A stretch of 64,000 nucleotides of DNA from Amorphoplanes digitatis (GCF_014205335.1 NZ_JACHNH010000001.1:7806501-7870500), one strand, 5' to 3'. Shown: positions 18,257-30,166, counted from the stretch's first letter. Notes: a model not told the origin generated them from the sequence alone. Numbers and translations are program-made.

Positions 18257-18259
18257 TAG
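17168..18259 (+). CDS. IS630-family transposase, 363 aa
   Basis: This DDE transposase moves the surrounding element by cut and paste into TA sites. An N-terminal helix-turn-helix region (IAEELGISRNTVKKWRNRF) and a second DNA-binding helix set (EVGLTQSAVSRIWRAFGL) precede the RNase H-like catalytic core. The acidic triad is visible in LCVDEKSQIQ, VVLDNASTH and NLVERWFGEL. The start is ATG 17168. The stop TAG uses the duplicated TA and the next flanking G. The codon at 17582-17584 is TTA (Leu in FGLQPH), the only in-frame TTA that I found in the window, so its translation needs tRNA-Leu(UAA). Confidence 0.95.
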   Translation: MPLPTAVPIVLTDDEREQLLAWSRRPSSAQAIALRSRVVLACADAAGAPNGLIAEELGISRNTVKKWRNRFAADRLEGLLDEPRPGRPRTIVDAEVERVITTTLETTPKDATHWSTRSLAAEVGLTQSAVSRIWRAFGLQPHRQDTWKLSKDPQFIDKVRDVVGLYLDPPERAVVLCVDEKSQIQALDRTAPVLPMLPGTPARASHDYMRAGTSSLYAALNLTTGKVIGSLHGRHRAIEFKKFLQTLDREVPADLDVHVVLDNASTHKTPAIKRWLAAHPRFILHFTPTSSSWLNLVERWFGELTTKKLQRGTHRSVRELNKDIRDWIGTWNDDPRPYVWTKTADQILESIAHYCTRINDSRH

Positions 18260-18365
18260 CGGTTCGGTGCGGCAGGATCTCGCAATGGATCCGGCCGCAC
18301 CCACGAGCGGGTCTTCGGCGCCCTGGTCAGGATGCGCTAGCCGTTCGGTGCGGCAGAATCTCGCA

Positions 18366-19022
18366 ATGGATCCGCTGAGCGTTGCCCGCGAGCTTGTCAC
18401 CGACCGCTTCCCCGACGCCACCTGGGCGGTGCTCACCGGCAGCGTGATCGGTCCGCAGCGCACCGCCGGGTCCGATCTGGACATCGTGGTGCTCCACGAG
18501 GCGGGCCCGGGATACCGGGAGAGCCTGCACTTCCGCGGCTGGCCGGTGGAGCTGTTCGTGCACACCCCCGAACGGCTGGCCGCGTTCCTGGAGCGCGAGC
18601 TGGCCGCCCGCAAGCCGAGCACACACCGGATGCTGGCCCGCGGCGTGCCGCTGATCGGCGACCCGGGCGAGCTCGCGGCCCGGTGCGCCCGGGTGCTCGC
18701 CGACGGGCCGCCGCCGCTGACCACGGCCGAGCGGGACCGGCTCCGCTACGGCCTCACCGACCTGCTCGACGATCACCGGCACGCGGCCGACCCGGGCGAA
18801 CGGTCGGTGATCGCCGCGACGCTCTGGTTCGAGACCGCGCGGGCCGCGCTGGCGTTCGCCGGCGGGTGGCTCAGCTCGGGCAAGTGGCTGTTGCGGGAGC
18901 TCAGGGAGCTGGACCCGGCCTTCGCGGCGCGCTGGTCGGCGGCCCGCGACGAGCCGGCGGCCCTCGCCGCGGAGGTGCTCGCCCGCGCCGGCGGACCACT
19001 GTTCGACGGCTATCGGGCATGA
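18366..19022 (+). CDS. Nucleotidyltransferase-fold protein with helical C-terminal half, 218 aa
   Basis: The N-terminal part is a pol-beta/MNT-type nucleotidyltransferase core: LTGSVIGPQRTAGSDLDIVVL gives the GS pair and the two metal-binding acidic residues; FRGWPVELFVHTPE may give the third. The C-terminal half is helical (RYGLTDLLDDHRH, WFETARAALAFAGGWLSSGKWLLRELREL), as in aminoglycoside- or lincosamide-modifying and MNT-HEPN-like proteins. Substrate and role are unknown; AMP transfer to a small molecule or a partner protein is possible. ATG 18366 is chosen. An in-frame ATG at 18285 in the duplicated segment would add 27 residues that look like translated duplication, not domain. Confidence 0.8.
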   Translation: MDPLSVARELVTDRFPDATWAVLTGSVIGPQRTAGSDLDIVVLHEAGPGYRESLHFRGWPVELFVHTPERLAAFLERELAARKPSTHRMLARGVPLIGDPGELAARCARVLADGPPPLTTAERDRLRYGLTDLLDDHRHAADPGERSVIAATLWFETARAALAFAGGWLSSGKWLLRELRELDPAFAARWSAARDEPAALAAEVLARAGGPLFDGYRA

Positions 19023-19026
19023 GCTG

Positions 19027-19055
19027 AAGGACGAGCCGCAACCGGCTCGTCCTTT
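19027..19055 (+). terminator. Intrinsic terminator after the nucleotidyltransferase gene
   Basis: A 12-bp perfect stem (19027-19038 with 19043-19054) has a CAAC loop; the stem starts with AA and ends in TT, with a further T following. It sits right after the stop codon. Confidence 0.85.
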
Positions 19056-19123
19056 CGGTCGATCTTACGCCCTTCGATGGGAACGTAAGCTGCGACCACT
19101 GTTTTGATCATGGGGGAACCAAT

Positions 19124-21097
19124 ATGGGTAAGTGGAAGGCCGCGCTTGCGGCCTCGATCCTTTGTGGATCGTCAATCCTCGCGCTCGGCGCGACCACCGG
19201 TGCCGCGCTTGCCGACTCGCAGGCCGAGCTCTCGATCGCCTCGTTCGGCGACATCGTCGTCGACGGCGTCCACAAGCGAGTGTTCATCAGCGACCCGGCG
19301 GGCGGAAAGATCGTCGCCACCAACTACCGCGGCGCCGTGGTCGGCGAGCTGACAGGCCTGGGGTACGTGGACGGCCTCGCCCTCTCCAGCGACTCCAGCC
19401 GGCTCTACGCCGCGCTGTCGGGCGCGCACGCGATCGCGGCCGTCGACACCGACACGGTGCGCGAGACGGCCCGCTACCCGGTGGGCGACCGGAGTCCGCA
19501 CTCCGTCGCGCCGGTCGGCGACAAGCTGTGGTTCGGCTTCATGGAGGGCGACAACGGCAACTTCGGCTCGGTCGACCCGGCCGACAACACCGTGCACCTG
19601 CCCGGCAGCCTGAACGCCGAACGGCTACAGGCCGAACCGGTCGTCCGGGCCGGCGCCGCCGCGCCCGGCACGCTCGTGGTGGCCGACCGCGACTCCGCGG
19701 ACTTCTGGGTGTACGACGTCTCGTCGGGCACCGAGGGCGAGCCCCGGCGGGCCGCCGGCACCGGCCCCGCCGTGAAGGAGTCGGCCTTCACCGCCGACGG
19801 CAGCCACCTGGTCCGGGCCGCCAACGGGGCCGAGTCGCAGGTCCGGCTCGGCGACCTGACGACCACCGTCACCTACCCGGCGCTGTCCCGGGCCAACGGC
19901 GTCGACGTCAACACCGACGGCCGGATCGCGATCTCGGTGGCGAATCAGGCGACCGGGGACGACGTCTACGTCTTCGAGGGCGAGCAGACCTCGGCCACCC
20001 AGACGATTCGCCTGCCCGAGGCGGGTAGCCCGCCCGACGGCTCGGGCGAGCCGCCCCGCGACGGTATCCAGGACCGGGGCATCGCCTGGGAGCCGGCCGG
20101 CCCGCGGCTGTTCGCGGTCGCCCGGTACCGCCGCGCCTTCCGGCTCTGGGTGCTCAACGACCCGGCGCCGACGCCGGCGCTCACCGTGAGCGCACCGGCC
20201 ACCGCCACCCGCGCGGAGCCGCTGACTATCGCCGGCACCAGCTCGCTCCCGGCCGGTACCGAGATCGTCGTGAACCGCGCCGACCTGGAGTCCGCCAAGG
20301 CGCCGGTGTGCACCGCGGTGACCGACGCCGCCGGCGGGTTCGCCTGCACCGACACGCCGAACGCCGGTGGCGAGGTCGTCTACACGGCCGCCTTCGCCGG
20401 TGACGAGCAGTACGGCGCGGCCTCGGCCAGGACCACCGTCACGGTCTCCCGGGAGGCGCCCGCGCTGACCCTGAACCGGAACGGCGCGGTCTTCGCCTAC
20501 GGCACCCAGGTGGCCTTCACCGCGCGGCTGGGCGCCACCCACACCAACCGGACCGTGGAGATCTGGGCCGACCCGTACGGCGACAAGCCGAACCGGCTGA
20601 TCAAGTCGGCGACCGTGAACGACGCGGGCAAGGTCACCGCCCGCATCACGCTGACCCGCAACACCACGGTGACCGCCAGGTTCGCCGGCGACGCGCGCTA
20701 CGCACCCGCGGTGGCGACCTCCGACGTCCGCACCCGGGTCGCGATCAGCACGGCCGTCTCGGAGCACTACCAGACCGGCCTGATCGACTCGACGGAGTAC
20801 CACTACTTCCACCGGAACACGACGCCGCAGTTCACCACCGCGATGACCGCATACCCCGGTCGCAAGCAGAAGCTCGTCGTCCAGTTCTACGCCGACGGCG
20901 AGTGGCGCGCCTGGAGCTCGCGGTTCGTCGCGATCGACGCCGACGGCACGTCGGTCGCCAAGCTGACCGGCGCACACCCGCGCGACGTCCTCTTCCGGGT
21001 TCGCTCCGTCTACGTGACGGGCGACTCCGGTGACAGCGCCAACCAGACAACCTACGGCGCCTGGCAGCACTTCACCTTCCAAGAGATGAGCGCCTAG
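19124..21097 (+). CDS. Secreted beta-propeller (YncE-like) protein with Ig-like repeats, 657 aa
   Basis: A signal peptide is clear (MGKWKAALAASILCGSSIL, then AATTGAALA-type cleavage near residue 30). Residues about 35-345 hold repeats like VDGVHKRVFISDPAGGKIVATNY and GLALSSDSSRLYAALSGAHAIAAVDTDT-type blades, typical of YncE/SMP-30-like propellers. Residues about 350-540 hold two Ig-like, bacterial big-domain segments (TIAGTSSLPAGTEIVV; AFAGDEQYGAASARTTVTV; RFAGDARYAPAVA). The remainder is a domain I do not recognise. No membrane anchor or sortase motif is seen, so it is probably released. The start is ATG 19124 with GGGGGA upstream. The ligand is unknown. Confidence 0.85.
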   Translation: MGKWKAALAASILCGSSILALGATTGAALADSQAELSIASFGDIVVDGVHKRVFISDPAGGKIVATNYRGAVVGELTGLGYVDGLALSSDSSRLYAALSGAHAIAAVDTDTVRETARYPVGDRSPHSVAPVGDKLWFGFMEGDNGNFGSVDPADNTVHLPGSLNAERLQAEPVVRAGAAAPGTLVVADRDSADFWVYDVSSGTEGEPRRAAGTGPAVKESAFTADGSHLVRAANGAESQVRLGDLTTTVTYPALSRANGVDVNTDGRIAISVANQATGDDVYVFEGEQTSATQTIRLPEAGSPPDGSGEPPRDGIQDRGIAWEPAGPRLFAVARYRRAFRLWVLNDPAPTPALTVSAPATATRAEPLTIAGTSSLPAGTEIVVNRADLESAKAPVCTAVTDAAGGFACTDTPNAGGEVVYTAAFAGDEQYGAASARTTVTVSREAPALTLNRNGAVFAYGTQVAFTARLGATHTNRTVEIWADPYGDKPNRLIKSATVNDAGKVTARITLTRNTTVTARFAGDARYAPAVATSDVRTRVAISTAVSEHYQTGLIDSTEYHYFHRNTTPQFTTAMTAYPGRKQKLVVQFYADGEWRAWSSRFVAIDADGTSVAKLTGAHPRDVLFRVRSVYVTGDSGDSANQTTYGAWQHFTFQEMSA

Positions 21098-21108
21098 CCA
21101 CGCGGAAG

Positions 21109-21144
21109 GGCCCGCTCGCCGGTTCCTCGGTGAGCGGGCCTTTT
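21109..21144. terminator. Bidirectional intrinsic terminator between the propeller gene and purE
   Basis: A 13-bp stem (21109-21121 with 21128-21140, one G-T pair) has a 6-base loop and is followed by TTTT on the plus strand. It serves the propeller gene; on the minus strand it lies just after the purE stop. Confidence 0.88.
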
Positions 21145-21160
21145 GCTTGCGGTTGGGGCT

Positions 21161-21667
21161 TTAGCCGGCGTCTGGGAGCAGGCGGGCCCGCAGCGCGGCG
21201 TCCTTGTCCGCGACGACCTGCTCGAGGCCGGCCTGGAAGGCCTGCATCCGCTTGAGCAGGACCGGGTCCGAGGCGGCCAGGATGCGGACCGCCAGCAGGC
21301 CCGCGTTGCGCGCGCCGCCGATCGAGACCGTCGCCACCGGCACCCCGGCGGGCATCTGCACGATCGACAGCAGCGAGTCCATGCCGTCCAGGTACTTCAG
21401 CGGCACCGGCACGCCGATGACCGGCAGCGGCGTCATCGAGGCGACCATGCCCGGCAGGTGGGCCGCGCCGCCCGCGCCGGTGATGATGACCCTGAGGCCG
21501 CGGTCGGCCGCGGACGTCGCGTAGTCGACCATCTTGCGGACCGTGCGATGTGCCGAGACGACGCCGACCTCGAACGGCACGTCGAACTCGGCCAGGGCCT
21601 CGGCCGCCGCCTCCATCGTCGGCCAGTCCGAGTCGCTGCCCATGATCACGCCGACTACCGGTGTCAT
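21161..21667 (-). CDS. purE: N5-carboxyaminoimidazole ribonucleotide mutase
   Basis: This is a step of purine biosynthesis: it moves the carboxyl group of N5-CAIR to give CAIR. At 168 aa it is a class I PurE. Motifs are GVIMGSDSDWPTM at the start, VVSAHRT, and the ITGAGGAAHLPGM and GVPV segments that bind substrate. ATG 21667 overlaps the purK stop by 4 bases (ATGA), so purK and purE are translationally coupled on the minus strand in the order purK-purE. Confidence 0.97.
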   Translation of the reverse strand: MTPVVGVIMGSDSDWPTMEAAAEALAEFDVPFEVGVVSAHRTVRKMVDYATSAADRGLRVIITGAGGAAHLPGMVASMTPLPVIGVPVPLKYLDGMDSLLSIVQMPAGVPVATVSIGGARNAGLLAVRILAASDPVLLKRMQAFQAGLEQVVADKDAALRARLLPDAG

Positions 21668-22833
21668 TGCCTGCCTTCCTGCAACCAGCGGGCGGCGCGC
21701 ACGGCCCGCACGCGCACCTGCGCCATGTCGTCACCGAGCACGGTGACGTGCCCGATCTTGCGGCCGGGCCGCACCTGCTTGCCGTAGAGGTGCACGCGGG
21801 CGCCCGGATCGGCGGCGAAGAGGTGATGCAGCCGCTCGTCGATGGACATGCCGCCGGGCTCGCCGCCGAGCACGTTGGCCATCACCACGGCGGGCGCGGC
21901 CAGCGACGTCTCGCCCATCGGATAGTCGAGGACGGCGCGCAGATGCTGCTCGAACTGCGACGTGCGGGCGCCCTCGATCGTCCAGTGCCCGGAGTTGTGC
22001 GGACGCATGGCCAGCTCGTTGACCAGGACGCCGGTGCCGGTGTCGAAGAGCTCGACGGCCAGCAGCCCGACGACGCCGAGCGCGTTGGCCAGGTCGATGG
22101 CGAGCTGCTGCGCGCCGACGGCGAGGGCCTCGGGCAGGTCCGGCGCCGGCGCGAGCACCTCGACGCAGATGCCGTCGCGCTGCACGGTCTCGACGACGGG
22201 GTAGGCGGCGACCTGCCCGAACGGCGACCGGGCGACCAGCACGGCCAGCTCCCGCCGCAGCGGCACCCGCTCCTCGACGATCAGCTCGGTGCCGGTGGCG
22301 ACGAGCGCCTCCGCGGCGGCGAGATCATCGAGCATCCACACGCCGCGGCCGTCGTAGCCGCCCCGGACCGCCTTGGCCACGACCGGCCAGCCGGCCGGGG
22401 AGTCGGCGCCGGCGAGGCCGGCGGCGAAGTCGGCGATCTCCGCTGCCGTGGTCACCGGCCGCCAGCGGGGCACCGGGGCGCCGAGCGCGCTCAGGCGTTC
22501 GCGCATCTGGCGCTTGTCCTGTGCGTACAGGATCGCGTTCGCGCCGGGGTAGATCTTGACGCCCTCGGCGGCGAGCGCGGCGATGTGCGCGGTCGGCACG
22601 TGCTCGTGGTCGAAGGTGACGGCGTCGCACCCCTTGGCGAACTCGCGCAGCGCGGCCAGGTCGGTGTGCGTGCCGATGTGCACATCGGCGGCGACGAGCG
22701 AGGCGCTGTCGTCGGGCGACTCGGCGAGCACGCGCAGCGACTGGCCGAGGGCGATCGCGGCCTGGTGGGTCATCCGGGCCAGCTGGCCTCCGCCCACCAT
22801 GCCGACTACGGGCAGACCGGTTCGGGTATCCAT
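21664..22833 (-). CDS. purK: N5-carboxyaminoimidazole ribonucleotide synthase
   Basis: This ATP-grasp enzyme carboxylates AIR with bicarbonate and ATP to N5-CAIR, the substrate of PurE. 389 aa. The N-terminal glycine-rich GMVGGGQLARMTHQAA, the central AKAVRGGYDGRGVW, and the ATP-grasp end VNELAMRPHNSGHWTIEG are all present. In the last of these the more usual E-I-A-P-R-P is replaced by E-L-A-M-R-P, a known variant. The start is ATG 22833. The 61 bases to the upstream DUF255 gene show no gene. Confidence 0.97.
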   Translation of the reverse strand: MDTRTGLPVVGMVGGGQLARMTHQAAIALGQSLRVLAESPDDSASLVAADVHIGTHTDLAALREFAKGCDAVTFDHEHVPTAHIAALAAEGVKIYPGANAILYAQDKRQMRERLSALGAPVPRWRPVTTAAEIADFAAGLAGADSPAGWPVVAKAVRGGYDGRGVWMLDDLAAAEALVATGTELIVEERVPLRRELAVLVARSPFGQVAAYPVVETVQRDGICVEVLAPAPDLPEALAVGAQQLAIDLANALGVVGLLAVELFDTGTGVLVNELAMRPHNSGHWTIEGARTSQFEQHLRAVLDYPMGETSLAAPAVVMANVLGGEPGGMSIDERLHHLFAADPGARVHLYGKQVRPGRKIGHVTVLGDDMAQVRVRAVRAARWLQEGRQ

Positions 22834-22894
22834 CTCGCCGCCAGCCTAACGAGCCGCCGGACCGCCGGATGAGGCGGCCTGAGCCCGCCGGCGA

Positions 22895-24883
<1,989 letters not shown>

Positions 24884-24907
24884 GACCCAACCTAACCCCC
24901 GGGCAGC

Positions 24908-27900
24908 TCAGGACGCGGAACGCCGGCGCGGCCGGCCCGCCGCGGCTCGCAACGCGAACCCGGCGGTGAGCAGCCCGACGGCCAGCCAGCCGAGCCCGGT
25001 GACCGCGACGCCGGTAAGTGGCAGCGCGGTGGCTCCCCCGCCCCCGGTGATCGGCGCGGCGGCAACGGTCACGAGTTCCCTGTCGCGGTTGTCGGCCGGG
25101 CGGGTGTCAAGGGTGTTCGACCGTGCGGTGGCGGTCACGGCGTGCACGCCCGCGCTGCCGGCCTGCACGGCGATGCCGACCGTTGCCGCCGAGCCGGCCG
25201 TCATCCGGCTGGACCGGATGGTGATCCGCCGGCCGTTGTCCGTGATGGTCCAGCCGGGCGGAGGCGTGACCGGACCGCTTCGGAGCAGGCCGGCGGGCAG
25301 GGTGACGGTGAACACCGGGGCCTCCGCGTCGTCCGGCCCGGCGTCGGCGACGGTGACCGCCACCGAGCCGGCCGAACCGGGCACGTGCGGGGCGGAGTGC
25401 GCGTCTACGAGCACGGAGACCTCGGCGATCGGGCCGACCGACAACGACGCACGGGCCGCGTTGTTGGCCGCCTCCGGGTCGTCCGTCGCGGATTCGACGG
25501 TGGCGGTGATGGCGTAGGCGCCGGCCGGGGCCGTGTCGAAGGGGATGGCGAACGAGACGGTACGACCGACCACCATGGGCGAGGCCGCCGTGAAGGTCAC
25601 CGTCCGGCCGGCGAACGTGACGGTCCAGCCGGCCGGCGCCACCCGGGGTGCACTCCAGTGGATCTCCGCGGGAAGTACGGCCGTGGCCCGTGGCGTGCCG
25701 GCGTCGTTCGGCCCGTTGTTGGCCACCGCGACGGTGAGCACGCCCGAACCGCCGCTGCGCACTGGCCTCGGCTTGGTGACCGTGACCGCCATGTCGGCCG
25801 TCGGCAGGATCATCGTGGGATCGGGTACCCCGATGTCGGGTCCCGGTCCGGGCTGGCCTGAATCAGATACCGGCCGGACGGTCACCGGGCCGGTGGCGGT
25901 GTTGTTGGCGTTCACCGGGTCTGCCGTCGCGGCGGTGACGCCGGCGCTCACGACCGCCTGCGGCGCGGTCGGTGCGACGCCGCGTACGGCGAGCGCGAAG
26001 ACCGTGGCCGGCCCCGGCCTCACCTCCCCGGTGCTGGTCAGGATGACGGTCTGGGCGGCGACCGCGACGACCCAGCCCGTCGGCGGCTGCGGCGGTGCGG
26101 CGAGTGCGACTCCGGCCGGCAGGCCGATTGTCACGACCGTGCCGTCGGCCGGATCGACGCCGAGGTTGGTGAGCGCGACCGACAGCGACCCGGATGCCCC
26201 CTGCGACCGCGGGGCGTTCGTGGTGTCAACCGAGAGTGCGAGGTCGGCCCGGGCCGCGACCGGCAGTCGCAACTGGTACTCGTTGTTGGCCGGTATCCGG
26301 TCGTAGGTCGTGGATTCCACGATGGCTCGCACGTACCACGGTCCGGTGGCCATCGCCTTGGCCGGGATGTCGATGGACTCGGACGCCGTGCTCCGCAGGA
26401 CGTGGTCGGAGGTGAGCGTCACGGTCTGGACGCTGCCGTCCGCGGGACCGACGGTGACGGTCCACCCGGGCGGTGCCGAGATGACCGCGCCCGGCGGGAC
26501 CCGCAGGCCGGCGGGCAGGGTGACGGTCATGGTCGGGTCGGCCGCGGTGGACGGACCGTTGTTGGTGACGGTCGCCGTGACCGTGCCGACGTCCCCGGTG
26601 ACCGCGATGACGTCGTCGGTAGTGAGCGTGATCTGTATGTCGGCGGCCGGCGTGACGGTCGCGGTCACCGATGCCCTGTTGTCGGCGGTGTCGACCTCGT
26701 AGGTGTCGGTCCTGGCCTCGGCCGAGAACGTGTGGTGCCCGTCAACGGTGGCGACGCCGACCGCGGTGAACGTGACGGTCGCGCCCTGGTCGAGGGCGTT
26801 GGCGGCCGTCGCGGTGAAGGTGGCCCCCGGCCCCACGCACGATGGTCCAGCCGACCACGGGAAAGACGTTCGCCGGCGAGACGCTCGCCGGCAGGGTGAA
26901 CTCCACCACGACGTTGGTCGCCGGGGTGACGGCGGTGTTGGTGACGGTGAAGAGGCCGGACACCGGATCGCCGACGCCTCCGGCGGAGCCGGACGCCGTG
27001 ACTTTCAGGTCCGTCGGTGGGGCGAGTCCGAAGTCCTGGACCTTCTTGCCGCCCATGATCAGCGTGAATGCCGGCGGTTGGGCACCTCCGGGTGTGCTGA
27101 TCGCGGGGCCGGGACCCGGCAGACGCAGGGAGTAGGTGCCGGCGCCGACAGCGAACCCGTAGTAGCCGGCCGGGTCGGTGCTGGCGCTCTCCAGCACCGT
27201 ACCCGCGCCGCTGAGCAGTTCGACGGTGACTCCGCCCGCGAGGCTCTCACCCGCGTCATGGACGCCGTCGTTGTCGTCGTCGTGGAACACGTGCCCACTG
27301 ATCCGGACGTTCTGGATGACGGTCACCGTCGTGCTGGAGCTGTTGTCGGTCGGATCGGGGTCGTACCCGGCCTGCGTGAGCACCGCCTCGATGGTGAGGG
27401 TGGCCGCCTTGCTGGGCACGCCGGTCAGGTTGATCGTGGTGTCCCCGACCGGGTGGTCGCCGGAGTAGACGCAGACGATCTCGCCACCCGCCGGCGGTTG
27501 GCAGGTCCACCCCGCGCCGGACGCGACAGGGTCGGTCAGTTCCGGCGGCACCGTGAGGGTCACGGTGGCGCCGGGTGACGTCGTCGGCCCGCCGTTCGTC
27601 ACGATGACCGGCACGGTGAGCAGTTCGCCCGGATGGTGCGCTCCACCCACCGCCGGGACGCTCACCGACAGCCTGGACTCCACGACGACCGTGCCCACCT
27701 TCACCGGGCTCACCGTGAACGGCCCGCCGATGCCGTCGGCGCGGCTGATCGACGCGCTCACGGAGTTGTACGCGGTGTCCGTGGCGGACAGGCCCGACGG
27801 GACGTGCATCGGCCAGGTCGCGCTGAGCCTCCCGCTGGGCTCGATCTTGACACCGGGGTTGGTGGTGAACCGCAGCGCGGTGACCGCGGCGAGGTCGGCA

Positions 27901-30166
27901 GCGGTCGCGGACCAGTCGTCGTCGCAGCCGGAGCCGGCGCTGATGCCCAGCTCCGGCCGGCACGGGTTGGCCGCGGTCGAGTAGGCCACGGTCATGCCGG
28001 CCTGGACGGTGGGCGGCGCGGTCAGGTCGAGCCGGAACGTGCTGCCCCGCCCGTCGTCCGGACGCGGCAGCACGTCGTAGGCCACCCCGTCGGTGAGCGC
28101 GACCGTGCCGGTGTTGACCAGGTCCAGGGAGTACGACGTGGCCTGGTCCGGGCGCGAGTGGCCGACCTGCGGGTACTTCATGTAGGTGGTGTCCTGCGAT
28201 CCCCGCACGCCCTTGACCGCGGCGACCGCGCCGAGCGAGGCGATGGTGACGGGCGTGCTCACCTTCATCACGTTCTCGCCGGTGTTCTTGTTGTCGTTGA
28301 TGTCGTCGGTGTCCTGAGCATTGAACTCGGCGCCCCACGGCCGGTTCTGGTCCCAGAGGTAGGTGTCGATCGACTTCGGTCCGAACGCGGTGCCGGGCTG
28401 CACCGCGACGGTCAGCCGCTTGCATTCACTGACGCCGATTCCCAGCGTCTCGCCCTGCTGGTAGGTGATGGTCACCCGCTGTCGGCCGGTGCCGTTCCAG
28501 TTCTCGGTGACCGTGACCGCCGGCACGGACAGGGTCCGGAGCTTGCTGCACGCGTCCCGCAGCGAACCGTCCACGTAGGTGACGCCGGGCGGCAGCACGA
28601 TCGCGTTGGCCGGCAGGACCGCCATGGTCGAGTCCGGCGAGGCCCGGTTGGTGTTTGTCAGATCCAGGTCGACCCGGTCGCCCGGCTGCAGCGGCGGCGG
28701 CGACCCGACGACCTTGAGGCCGAGGACGAGGTTCGGGGCCGCGGACAGGATGCCCTCGGTGAAGCAGGGCCTGCCCACGATGGTCACCCCGGACAGCACC
28801 ATGCTGCCGTCGGTGCAGTCGGTGATCTTTCCACCGACCGGCAGCCCGGTCGTGGTGCCGTAGGCCGTCATGGAGACCGACGTGCCCCCGGCGACGCTCG
28901 CCCAGGTGAAACGGACCCGGGTGACCTTGTCACCGGCGGCCAGGTTCAGGCTGGTGGCCGGGAACGGGGGCAGCGGCGCGACATGCCAGGACGGGTCGGT
29001 TCTGGTCTGGTACTCGACCCTGGTGGGCGTCGGCCCGCCGGTGACCCGGGTGAGGTCGAAGGTGTCCGGCATGGTGTCGTCGAGCACGACGTCGGTCGCC
29101 GTCCCGGTGGACTTGTTCTGCGCGCTGGTCTGGAAGCCGTACTCCGACGTGGTGGTGCCGCTGGTCGCGTCGAGTCTCGCCCGGCCGCTGTGTGTCTTGC
29201 TGAACGTGCCGAGCAGCGACGCGCTCAGCTTGCCGGCCGCGGTCGCGGTGAGCACGGTCGCGGCCGTGCCGCCGAAGGCGACGGCCTCGAACCGCGCCGC
29301 GGCGGACCAGGTCTGCCCGACGGCGAAGGCCCCGGTCGGGAACGCGATCTGCGGCGTCTTCTTGAACGCGGAGGTGCGGCAGGTGGTGGCGCTCTCCACC
29401 CCGGCCCAGGTGAGGGTGAACCCGCCGGCGGCGTCACCGCCGATGGTCGCGCCGTCCGCGTTCCACACGGTGGCACCCTTCGGCAGGCTGAGGGTCAGCG
29501 TGCCCGGCTGCAGCGCCACCGTGCCGCTGAGGATCGGGTCGGTGTCGATGCAGGGGCTCAGGGTGATAGGCGTGGCGGCGTCGAGATAGGTGACGGCGCT
29601 GGACACGCTCGGAGTCACGCTGAGGATCGTCTTGATCGCGGCGATGGCGGTGATCGGATCGGTGTCCGTGACCGTCGCCGCGTTGTCCGCCGACAACGTC
29701 GCGGTGGCGTGATCACCTCGTCCGCGCCGGTGATCAGGTTGGGGATCTGCGCGTTGAACTGCACCTCACCCGACGCGCCGGCGGTGATCGGCCCGGTGAA
29801 GGCCCAGGTGATGGTGCGGGTGGCGGCGCTGTACCCGCCGGTGCCGACGAACGCGCCCGCGCTGATCGCGCTCGGGGCGTTCAGCGTCGGCGGGATCGCC
29901 ACCGTCAGCGCGGGGCCGGCGCAGTCGACGGTCGCCGACGAGCAGGAGTAGCGGACGATGTAGGTCGTGGTCGTGCCGGCGGGCACGCTCGCCGCGCCCT
30001 GGTGCAGCAGGTCCACCGCGAGCGTCGCTCCGGCTCGGCCGAGTCCCGGCCTCGCGGCGTGTGCCGGGCCGGCCGGGACGCACACGCCGAGCGCCGCCAC
30101 GGCGGCCACCGCGACCGCCGGAACGAGGCATCTGCGGACGCCGCCCGCGAAAATGGCACGAATCAC
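24908..30166 (-). pseudogene. Giant sortase-type surface protein with DUF11 and SdrD_B repeats, broken by two frameshifts
   Basis: Three overlapping minus-strand frames read as one protein of about 1752 aa: 30166-29615, 29696-26742 and 26836-24908. The N-terminus (GTG 30166) has a signal peptide ending near GPAHA. Then come many beta-sandwich units: an SdrD_B-like domain (GHVFHDDDNDGVHDAGESL) and DUF11 repeats (VTNNGPSTAADPTMTVTLP; VANNGPNDAGTPRATAVLP). The C-terminus has LPLTG, a hydrophobic helix and RPRRR, a sortase sorting signal. Continuity is restored by adding one base near 29708 (ATATLSADNAAT follows) and removing one near 26835 (WTIVRGPGATFTATAAN). These may be true mutations or assembly errors. 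If intact, it is a wall-anchored stalk or adhesin. Confidence 0.82.

Larger units (their letters stand above)
17078..18374 (+). repeat. 81-bp imperfect tandem duplication split by the IS630 element
   Basis: Unit 1 is 17078-17123 plus 18259-18293, interrupted by the element; unit 2 is 18294-18374. With the element and one TA copy removed, both units are 81 bases and differ at six positions. Each holds the end of the membrane protein gene (GALVRMR stop) and the region up to ATGGATCCG of the nucleotidyltransferase gene. The duplication is a multiple of three, so the frame entering the downstream gene from the first ATG (18285) stays open. Confidence 0.85.

Noticed and set aside
18285..18365. Earlier in-frame ATG giving the nucleotidyltransferase 27 more residues
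   Set aside because: The extra residues are translated duplication (including the ghost end of the membrane protein gene in another frame) and precede the normal MDPLSVARELV start, which keeps its own upstream context.
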